The notes beneath the pieces are model-generated. The model was not told where the DNA came from and did no database searches. It was given only the letters and a program-made list of their open reading frames with translations. Source: Gillisia sp. Hel1_33_143 (GTDB lineage: Bacteria; Bacteroidota; Bacteroidia; Flavobacteriales; Flavobacteriaceae). From it: DNA of 64,000 bases. This document shows, in pieces, positions 53,436 to 64,000 of this stretch. The stretch spans positions 1,364,001 through 1,428,000 of the forward strand of contig NZ_LT629737.1 of NCBI RefSeq assembly GCF_900104765.1, read 5' to 3'. The position numbers were made by a program, and so were the translations under genes. How positions within the stretch are numbered: the first letter of the stretch is position 1; each line of letters begins with the position of its first letter.

Positions 53436-55379
53436 ATGAAGCACCTTATTTTAGTTCTGTTTATTCTGGTACCTATAATCTTATTTGCTCAGGATCCTGC
53501 ACCAAATACACCTACCCAAAAATCTCAGCAAGGGCCTGTTGGAAATAATAGTGCTGCAAGCCAAGATGTGCAAAAACAAGACTCTGCCGCAAAACCACCT
53601 ATATCATTATATAGGATCATAACAGTTAAAAGAGATACAGTTATCCTAGATACTTCTTTAACCATTCAGAAAGATTATAAGTTCAACTATCTCAGAAAAG
53701 ACAATTTTGAATTACTTCCTTTTAATAATGTTGGTCAAACCTATAATTCTTTAGCTAGAGATATTAAAAGTGAAGTGCTTATTCCAGAATTTGTAGCGCA
53801 GGCTCGTCATTTCAATTTTATGGAAGTAGAAGATATTTATTATTATCAGGTTCCAACTCCGCTCACAGAAGTTTATTTTAAGACCGTTCCCGAGCAAGGT
53901 CAAACCTTAGATGCATTCTTTACCATGAACACTTCAGAAAGATTAAATTTTTCTGTGGCTTATAAAGGACTTCGTTCACTGGGTAAATATCAAAATGCAC
54001 TTACTAGTACTGGAAACTTTAGAGCGACATTTAATTATAATACCAGTGATGATAGGTACAGAATTAAAACACATTTTGTGTCTCAAGATCTATTAAACCA
54101 GGAAAATGGTGGATTGAGTGAAGATGCGCTTCAGCAATACCTAGATAAGGAACCAGAATTTGATGATAGATCTTTGTTGGAAATGAAATATGAAAATGCG
54201 GAGAATATACTTTATGGCAAAAGATTTTATTTAGATCAGGAGTATGATCTGGTAAAGGGAACTTCTAATGCTATTACGCTTCAACATATTTTAGATTTTA
54301 GCGATCAGAAATATATCTTTAGGCAAGATGAAGCTACACCAGAATATTATGGGGCTTCCTTTAGAGCTTCTAATTTAGAAGATAGAGTTTTGTCTAGACA
54401 CATTAAGAATGTAGTAGGAGTTACCTATGAAAATTCTTTGCTTGGTAAACTAACCGCTAAGGGACAACACTCTTATTATAATTATGGATACAATTCCGTT
54501 ATTTTTTTAGAAGAAGATAAGATCAATAATAGAATTGAGGGGGATAATTTTGGATTTGGTGCCGCTTATGAGAAAACTATTGGAGGATTTGATATCTATG
54601 CAGATGCCATGGCAAATATTGTTGGAGATTTTACTGGGTTCTATCTTACAGGGGGTGCAGGATATAAATTAAATCAAAACAATCAGCTAAGTGCAGAGAT
54701 CAACATTAATGATCATGCTCCAAACTATAATTATCTATTGTATCAAAGTGATTACCTCAATTATAATTGGAGTAACGATTTTAGCAATCAAAGTCAGAGA
54801 AGTTTAAGTCTGCAGTTAAGGTCTTTAGATCTATTTAATGTCGAGGCAAGTATCAATCAAATAGATAATTATGCATATTTTGGAGTAGACGAGTCTAATG
54901 GCGTAAAACCTTTTCAATATAACGGTACCGTTAATTATTTAAAGGTGAAATTAGGGAAGGAGCTTACTTATGGTAAATTTGCATTAGATAATACAGTAAT
55001 GTATCAAAATGTAACTTCAGGTAAAGATGTTTTTAATGTACCAGACCTTGTTACTAGAAATACACTCTATTTTAAAGATCACTGGTTTCAAAGAGCATTA
55101 TATGTACAGACAGGATTAACATTTAAATATTTTAATGCGTATAATATGAATTCTTATGATCCGGTTCTGGCCGAGTTCTACGTTCAAAATAATGAGGAGC
55201 TTGGTGGCTATCCTATGGTAGACTTCTTTTTTAATGGACGGGTAAGGCAAACCAGGATCTTCTTTAAATTGGAAAATGTAAATACGCTTATTAATGGTAA
55301 TAACAATTTTACTGCGCCGTCTTATCCATATAGAGATTTCTTAGTTAGATTTGGGTTAGTGTGGGATTTCTTTTTATAA
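53436..55379 (+). CDS. Putative porin (Bacteroidota outer-membrane barrel)
   Basis: A 647-residue protein with a Sec signal peptide (ending near FAQ, residue 19), a Gln/Ser/Pro-rich linker, and a long beta-barrel with many alternating strands and aromatic girdles, ending in FL-type C-terminal aromatic residues (LVWDFFL). It matches the Bacteroidota 'putative porin' family. Such barrels probably mediate diffusion across the outer membrane; specificity is unknown. It has its own promoter box after the susD terminator and is followed by about 980 bp of rRNA leader. Confidence 0.82.
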   Translation: MKHLILVLFILVPIILFAQDPAPNTPTQKSQQGPVGNNSAASQDVQKQDSAAKPPISLYRIITVKRDTVILDTSLTIQKDYKFNYLRKDNFELLPFNNVGQTYNSLARDIKSEVLIPEFVAQARHFNFMEVEDIYYYQVPTPLTEVYFKTVPEQGQTLDAFFTMNTSERLNFSVAYKGLRSLGKYQNALTSTGNFRATFNYNTSDDRYRIKTHFVSQDLLNQENGGLSEDALQQYLDKEPEFDDRSLLEMKYENAENILYGKRFYLDQEYDLVKGTSNAITLQHILDFSDQKYIFRQDEATPEYYGASFRASNLEDRVLSRHIKNVVGVTYENSLLGKLTAKGQHSYYNYGYNSVIFLEEDKINNRIEGDNFGFGAAYEKTIGGFDIYADAMANIVGDFTGFYLTGGAGYKLNQNNQLSAEININDHAPNYNYLLYQSDYLNYNWSNDFSNQSQRSLSLQLRSLDLFNVEASINQIDNYAYFGVDESNGVKPFQYNGTVNYLKVKLGKELTYGKFALDNTVMYQNVTSGKDVFNVPDLVTRNTLYFKDHWFQRALYVQTGLTFKYFNAYNMNSYDPVLAEFYVQNNEELGGYPMVDFFFNGRVRQTRIFFKLENVNTLINGNNNFTAPSYPYRDFLVRFGLVWDFFL

Positions 55380-55710
55380 TCTCATTGTCTTATTAGATTT
55401 ATCCATCTCGTATTAATAGTAGATCTTTTTTATTTACTAAAATATATATATTTTTTTGTGCGTTACCCTTTCTTTGGTCGGGTCGGGCGCTATGCTTGTA
55501 GTTATTAAAAGCCGGAAAGAGCTTTTACTAAGCTACCGCTTCGCTCCCTAACGCGTGTAGTTGAGATAGCTACAATTTCCAATTTGAACAAGAATTATAG
55601 GTTCTTGGCGTTAGATCTGGAAACTGCGATAAAATAATCAGAAGTTTAACGTTCGAAGTTTCAAAGCGTTAAGGCTACGTTAAAGAAATATTAGAAAAAA
55701 GATAAAATAA
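55380..55710. other. AT-rich spacer upstream of the rRNA promoters
   Basis: No gene supported. An AT-rich tract (about 55430-55460) and a hairpin AAAAGC..GCTTTT (about 55508-55527) are the only notable parts. It may act as an upstream element for the rRNA promoters. Confidence 0.5.
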
Positions 55711-55712
55711 AG

Positions 55713-55745
55713 CTTGGTTATAAGAAAGAAAGCGGTGTATATTTG
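55713..55745 (+). promoter_or_regulatory. rRNA promoter P1
   Basis: CTTG (55713-55716) and TATATTTG (55738-55745), 21 bp apart; the box is followed by CAGCCGCTT. First of three near-identical promoters. Confidence 0.7.
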
Positions 55746-55872
55746 CAGCCGCTTTAGGCGCCACTGGTTAAGTGATGTAAGAAGCTTTGTTCTTTGTATA
55801 GTGATGAGTACCCGGTTAAAAAGCCTTGTTATTTTTAAAGATTTAAAGAGGCTAAAAAAAACTTAAAATAAG

Positions 55873-55905
55873 TTTGCTGGTTAGAGAAAAAGAGTTGTAC
55901 ATTTG
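55873..55905 (+). promoter_or_regulatory. rRNA promoter P2
   Basis: TTTG (55873-55876) and TACATTTG (55898-55905), 21 bp apart; followed by CATCCGCTT. It lies 160 bp after P1. Confidence 0.7.
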
Positions 55906-56033
55906 CATCCGCTTTGAGAATGACATGAAGGTGTTGTTTGAGGAGTGAGAAAGTTCTTTACTAGTGTGGGTTGCGACGGTTTTTACTTCCTAATAAGAGG
56001 TTAAAAAAAACTTCAAAAAACTTTAAAATAAAG

Positions 56034-56066
56034 TTTGGAAGTTAAAGAAAAAGCGTTGTATATTTG
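56034..56066 (+). promoter_or_regulatory. rRNA promoter P3
   Basis: TTTG (56034-56037) and TATATTTG (56059-56066), 21 bp apart; followed by CAGCCGCTT. It lies 161 bp after P2 and about 300 bp before the 16S gene. Confidence 0.75.
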
Positions 56067-56196
56067 CAGCCGCTTACACAGCGGATACGATCACTACAAA
56101 ATACTGAATTGAAATCCCGGGATAGGGTAGTAAAAAAAAGAAGGTTCAACTCCTTTAATTTCACAATGAGCTCTTCGTTAAGAGGAGATCAACTAA

Positions 56197-56212
56197 GTTC
56201 ATTGATATATTG
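56197..56212 (+). promoter_or_regulatory. boxA-like element in the rRNA leader
   Basis: GTTCATTGATATATTG, which recurs with one change (GTTCATTGACATATTG) before 23S at 58378. The paired position, leader and 16S-23S spacer, is that of boxA antitermination sites; the match to the E. coli sequence is only partial. Confidence 0.5.
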
Positions 56213-56365
56213 AATTGACAGCGCGTTTCAAATGTTGTTCGTAAGAACGGCAGAAGAAACCAAAAGAATACGAATCAAGACTAGAATAGAATTTTGAGCT
56301 GTTATTATCTTTTCGGAGATAGTAATAGAAGAAGACCTTGTAATTGTTATATTATTTAAAGATTA

Positions 56366-57886
<1,521 letters not shown>

Positions 57887-58019
57887 TAGAGTATTGCTTA
57901 TTAAAGAGCAATCGCAGTTACAAAGCAGATCTCTTAAGATTTTGTTTTTGTCTTGATTCCTGTCAATTTAATTATTAAAGAATAAAGGGAGACCTTGAGA
58001 AATGTCTCTTAAATTAGAC

Positions 58020-58093
58020 AGTCTCATAGCTCAGCTGGTTAGAGCGCTACACTGATAATGTAGAGGTCGGCAGTTCGAGTCTGCCTGAGACTA
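58020..58093 (+). tRNA. ileT: tRNA-Ile (GAT anticodon)
   Basis: A 74-nt cloverleaf: acceptor AGTCTCA/TGAGACT, D-arm GCTC..GAGC, anticodon stem CTACA/TGTAG with loop CTGATAA, and T-arm GGCAG..CTGCC with TTCGAGT. CCA is not encoded. It lies in the 16S-23S spacer. Confidence 0.96.
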
Positions 58094-58203
58094 CTTTTTA
58101 TAGCGAGAGTTATAAAAGATGTTCATTAAAATTATAGGAAATTTTAGAAGTTGAGAATTCTAATCATTTTAATTCTGAATTCATAGTTCTGAATTTCGAA
58201 AAT

Positions 58204-58277
58204 GGGGGATTAGCTCAGCTGGCTAGAGCGCCTGCCTTGCACGCAGGAGGTCATCGGTTCGACTCCGATATTCTCCA
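58204..58277 (+). tRNA. alaT: tRNA-Ala (TGC anticodon)
   Basis: A 74-nt cloverleaf: acceptor GGGGGAT/ATTCTCC with two wobble pairs, D-arm GCTC..GAGC, anticodon stem CCTGC/GCAGG with loop CTTGCAC, T-arm ATCGG..CCGAT. CCA is not encoded. It follows tRNA-Ile in the spacer, as in most rrn operons. Confidence 0.96.
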
Positions 58278-58377
58278 CTATTCCTAGATCTTTTAGGTAT
58301 AGGTAATTCAAACAACCAGGATACACTAGTATACTTCGTTTGGTTATCATCGAAAAGAGGTCGTTTAAGGGAAAAAC

Positions 58378-58393
58378 GTTCATTGACATATTG
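58378..58393 (+). promoter_or_regulatory. boxA-like element before 23S
   Basis: GTTCATTGACATATTG, one base different from the leader copy at 56197. It may guide antitermination or rRNA processing. Confidence 0.5.
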
Positions 58394-58527
58394 GGAAATA
58401 AAGAATACGAGAAACATTAGGTGCTTACAAGTTAATTGTAAGTGCAAAAGAATAAATAATAATCGTTGTTATTAGAACTGCTGCACGGCGTTTTAATAAT
58501 AACAGAGTAAATTAGGTAAAAGCACAT

Positions 58528-61348
<2,821 letters not shown>

Positions 61349-61354
61349 TGCAGT

Positions 61355-61378
61355 TCCCATCCTAGTAATAGGATGGGA
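61355..61378 (+). other. Hairpin between 23S and 5S rRNA
   Basis: Perfect 10-bp stem TCCCATCCTA/TAGGATGGGA with GTAA loop, just after the 23S end. It could be a processing or pausing hairpin; no T run follows, so it is not a simple terminator. Confidence 0.6.
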
Positions 61379-61500
61379 GCGAAAAACCTATCTAATTGCA
61401 TTGTTATTTATCTAATTTTCTTCTATTGTTTATTTCCTATATATGTTATGTTATTAGAAGTTAGTTATACACTTTGGAGTGTATCACTGCTTAAAGATTT

Positions 61501-61609
<109 letters not shown>

Positions 61610-61614
61610 TTTTG

Positions 61615-61649
61615 AAAACCCCTTCATCACCAGATGAAGGGGTTTTTTT
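61615..61649 (+). terminator. rRNA operon terminator
   Basis: Stem AACCCCTTCATC/GATGAAGGGGTT with 4-base loop and seven T, right after 5S. Confidence 0.9.
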
Positions 61650-62032
61650 ATACCCTATACTCAAATAGGAACAACCCAGCGTTACACATAATAAAACCCC
61701 TTCCGGATAGCGATATCCCGGAAAAGGGTGTTGTTGTTTTATATACCCAATTCGCAACACTTCAGTTCCTATAAAAAATACAAATCCCCATCTGGAGATT
61801 ACCTCTGGATGGGGTGGTGTGTTTTTATATTAGAATTTTATGCTGACTCGGCCAGGGATTGTAGCAAGCTACCACGTAGCGCGAAAAGCCCGGTGATAAA
61901 CCATCAGGTTTAGCGGGACGCATTAATCAATAGAGATACTACTATTATATTGCTAAAGTATTATGTTCTCTAACGTGCTATATATAACTTGAGGAGTAGA
62001 TTTTACTGAGTGTTATAAAGTGTAGATCTAAA
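61650..62032. other. Hairpin-rich spacer after the rRNA operon
   Basis: No protein gene supported. Contains CCCCTTCCGG..CCGGAAAAGGG (61697-61728), CCCCATC..GATGGGG with an inner GAG/CTC (61786-61814), GTAGC-AA-GCTAC (61861-61872) and a structured hairpin TAAACC-ATCA-GGTTTA with outer CCCG/CGGG (61889-61917). The first two echo the C-rich stem of the main terminator and may be backup terminators. Confidence 0.55.
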
Positions 62033-62055
62033 AAAAGCAGCCCTAAGGCTGCTTC
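62033..62055 (-). terminator. Terminator of the acyl-CoA dehydrogenase gene
   Basis: AAGCAGCC/GGCTGCTT stem with 4-base loop, then T run on the minus strand, 23 bp after the stop. Confidence 0.85.
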
Positions 62056-62077
62056 AAAATATATATTAAGATAATTA

Positions 62078-63220
62078 CTATTTATTTAAAATACTTCGGG
62101 AAATTACGATCTTCTGAATTTCTGAGGTTCCTTCATAGATCTGCGTAATTTTAGCATCACGCATTAAACGTTCTACATGATATTCTTTTACATATCCGTT
62201 CCCTCCATGCACTTGTACAGCTTCTACAGAAACATCCATAGCAACTTGGGATGCATATAGTTTAGCAATGGCTCCTGAAAGGTCATAATCACCACCATTA
62301 TCTTTATCACAAGCTGCTTTCATCACCAAATGTCTTGCAGCTTCTATAGAAACATGCATATCTGCTAATTTAAACGCTATAGCCTGGTGATTGCAAATCT
62401 CAGTACCAAATGCTTTTCTAACCTTTGAGTATTCTAAAGCCAATTCATAAGCTCCAGCAGCAATTCCTAATGCTTGCGCTGCAATACCTATTCTTCCACC
62501 CGCTAGAGTTTTCATCGCAAATTTAAACCCAAATCCATCTTCTCCTATTCTATTTTCTTTTGGAACTTTAACATCGTTAAAAATAAGGGAATGTGTATCA
62601 CTACCTCTTATTCCTAATTTTTGTTCTTTGGGTCCTATCTCAAATCCTTCCCAGGTTTTTTCTACTATAAAGGCATTGATACCTTTATGCTTTTTCTCCT
62701 TGTCTGTTTGTGCTATAACTAAATAAAAGTCTGCAGAACTACCGTTAGTAATCCAGTTTTTAGTTCCGTTTAAAATGTAGTGATCTCCTTTGTCTATTGC
62801 TGTAGTTCTTTGAGAAGTTGCATCACTTCCTGCTTCCGGTTCAGATAAACAAAAAGCTCCTATAGATTCTCCAGTAGTAAGTTTAGTAAGATATTTCTTT
62901 TTTTGCTCTTCAGATCCAAAAGTATCCAGTCCCCAACATACTAAAGAGTTATTTACGGACATTACTACAGATGCAGATGCATCTATTTTAGAAATTTCCT
63001 CCATTGCAAGAACGTAAGATACAGTGTCCATTCCACCACCGCCATATTCTGGAGATGCCATCATTCCAAGAAATCCTAATTCTCCCATTTTTTTGATCTG
63101 AGAGGATGGGAATTCCTGTTTTTCATCACGCTCAATCACCCCTGGTAACAGTTCAGATTTTGCAAAATCTCTTGCTGCATCCCGAATCATTATATGCTCT
63201 TCTGTAAGTTTAAAATCCAT
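62078..63220 (-). CDS. Acyl-CoA dehydrogenase
   Basis: A 380-residue FAD enzyme that puts a 2,3 double bond into acyl-CoA, with electrons passed to ETF. Family signatures: CLSEPEAGSDATSQRT, WITNGSSADFYLV, QALGIAAGAYELALEYSKVRKAFG, QVHGGNGYVKEYHVERLMRDAKITQIYEGTSEIQ with the catalytic Glu in the final YEGT. The length and that active-site position fit short-chain or butyryl-CoA types. It has a good promoter upstream and its own terminator. Substrate chain length is uncertain. Confidence 0.94.
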   Translation of the reverse strand: MDFKLTEEHIMIRDAARDFAKSELLPGVIERDEKQEFPSSQIKKMGELGFLGMMASPEYGGGGMDTVSYVLAMEEISKIDASASVVMSVNNSLVCWGLDTFGSEEQKKKYLTKLTTGESIGAFCLSEPEAGSDATSQRTTAIDKGDHYILNGTKNWITNGSSADFYLVIAQTDKEKKHKGINAFIVEKTWEGFEIGPKEQKLGIRGSDTHSLIFNDVKVPKENRIGEDGFGFKFAMKTLAGGRIGIAAQALGIAAGAYELALEYSKVRKAFGTEICNHQAIAFKLADMHVSIEAARHLVMKAACDKDNGGDYDLSGAIAKLYASQVAMDVSVEAVQVHGGNGYVKEYHVERLMRDAKITQIYEGTSEIQKIVISRSILNK

Positions 63221-63257
63221 ATGGTCAATTTATTTTAAAAATTCAATTTTTTGTCAG

Positions 63258-63288
63258 CAAAGATAAGATTTTGACCCCTATTATTCAA
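63258..63288 (-). promoter_or_regulatory. Promoter of the acyl-CoA dehydrogenase gene
   Basis: On the minus strand TATCTTTG (63258-63265) and TTG (63286-63288) are 20 bp apart. The ATG follows 37 bp downstream. It is the cleanest housekeeping promoter match of the window apart from the rRNA set. Confidence 0.65.
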
Positions 63289-63312
63289 TAAAGAATAATT
63301 ATTTTTACGAAT

Positions 63313-64000
63313 ATGAAAAAAAATAGGTTTAAAGTTTTGGGGGTAATGTCTGGAACATCTCTAGATGGAATCGACATTGCTCTTGTTACATTTACTAGGT
63401 CTAAATCTTGGAGTTTCTCCATAGAAAATGCTTCCACTTATTCGTACTCTGCTATATGGAAGACTAGACTGTCAAATGCAATTCATTTTAATGACGAACA
63501 ATTAGCTGTTTTAAATAATGATTATACTGCTTATTTAGCTGCACAAATAAATAAATTCAAAGAAGAGAATGGTGTCAACAATTTAGATGCCGTATGTAGT
63601 CACGGGCATACTATTAAGCATGAACCTGAAAATAATTATACGCTCCAAATTGGCAATCTTCCTGAATTGACAACTTTAATAAAAGAGAATGTGGTTTGTG
63701 ATTTTAGGGTAGGTGATGTTGCATTGGGAGGTCAAGGTGCACCCTTAGTTCCCATTGGAGATGATCTGTTGTTTAATGAATATAACTATTGCTTAAACTT
63801 GGGTGGGTTCGCAAATATTTCTACAGAGAATATCACTAGAATTGCCTACGACATTTGCCCTGTGAACACCGTTTTAAATTTTTATGCTGAAAAGTTAGGT
63901 TATGATTATGATGATGAAGGAAAGATTGCTAGAGCTGGCCAATTGAATATAGAACTTTTAGAAGAACTTCAAAATTTAGATTTCTATAAAAAAGATCCAC
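63313..64000 (+). CDS. anmK: Anhydro-N-acetylmuramic acid kinase (3' cut by window edge)
   Basis: AnmK opens and phosphorylates 1,6-anhydro-MurNAc in cell-wall recycling, giving MurNAc-6-phosphate. The reading frame from ATG 63313 stays open to the window end (about 229 codons of the usual 350-370). The start MKKNRFKVLGVMSGTSLDG is the ATP-binding signature of the family; VCSHGHTIKHEP, DFRVGDVALGGQGAPLVP and NLGGFANIS follow in order. It diverges from the acyl-CoA dehydrogenase gene. Confidence 0.95.
   Translation, partial: MKKNRFKVLGVMSGTSLDGIDIALVTFTRSKSWSFSIENASTYSYSAIWKTRLSNAIHFNDEQLAVLNNDYTAYLAAQINKFKEENGVNNLDAVCSHGHTIKHEPENNYTLQIGNLPELTTLIKENVVCDFRVGDVALGGQGAPLVPIGDDLLFNEYNYCLNLGGFANISTENITRIAYDICPVNTVLNFYAEKLGYDYDDEGKIARAGQLNIELLEELQNLDFYKKDP

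Overview
The window reads as chromosome of a marine-type Flavobacteriaceae bacterium (Bacteroidota), closest in gene content to Gramella/Christiangramia-like genomes. The genus guess is inference. The signs are low GC, Bacteroidota -7 promoter elements (TAnnTTTG) in front of many genes, a SusC/SusD pair, exosortase F with its partner, the HYC_CC_PP family, DUF3347 and Haem_bd proteins, and a 16S-tRNAIle-tRNAAla-23S-5S operon with Bacteroidetes-like rRNA. I saw no insertion sequence, integrase, prophage or CRISPR array.

Layout. 1-3.4 kb: two tandem POT-family peptide transporters (the first cut by the window edge) and a secreted thioredoxin. 3.4-8.2 kb (minus): surE, a small membrane protein, lpxB, an NlpC/P60 lipoprotein and comEC. 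8.3-10.6 kb: tail-specific protease, then a 25-residue membrane microprotein. 10.9-17.9 kb (minus): purH and the rod-shape operon mreB-mreC-mreD-mrdA-rodA, with overlapping genes. 18-22.3 kb: ABC permease, serine hydrolase, free-Met-R-sulfoxide reductase, exosortase XrtF and its partner.

22.3-40 kb is a copper/heavy-metal island, almost all on the plus strand: HYC_CC_PP protein, CusA-type RND pump (split by one in-frame TGA), TolC-like channel, CusB-like adaptor carrying a metal-binding and a DUF3347 domain, an HMA-AraC regulator, two DUF3347 lipoproteins, a DUF305 membrane protein, a multicopper oxidase fused to a CopB-like barrel, a Met-rich lipoprotein built of five exact 18-residue repeats, a 16-cysteine four-helix copper-storage protein, a Haem_bd CxxCH protein, a Cu P-type ATPase with three HMA and two extra metal-binding modules, and a convergent Spy-like protein. 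Together they could chelate, oxidise, store and export copper across both membranes.

40-55.4 kb: zinc metalloprotease lipoprotein, lysS, a YqaE/Pmp3 microprotein overlapping lipB, a large lipoprotein of unknown role, rnhB, a SusC/SusD pair with no neighbouring carbohydrate enzymes, and a putative porin. 55.4-61.7 kb: the rRNA operon, driven by three near-identical promoters about 160 bp apart. 61.7-64 kb: a hairpin-rich spacer, an acyl-CoA dehydrogenase and the 5' part of anmK, cut by the window edge.

The points most worth a second look are the Met-repeat lipoprotein, the oxidase-barrel fusion, the TGA in cusA, the three DUF3347 modules in one island, the tandem rRNA promoters, and the nested inverted repeats before susC.
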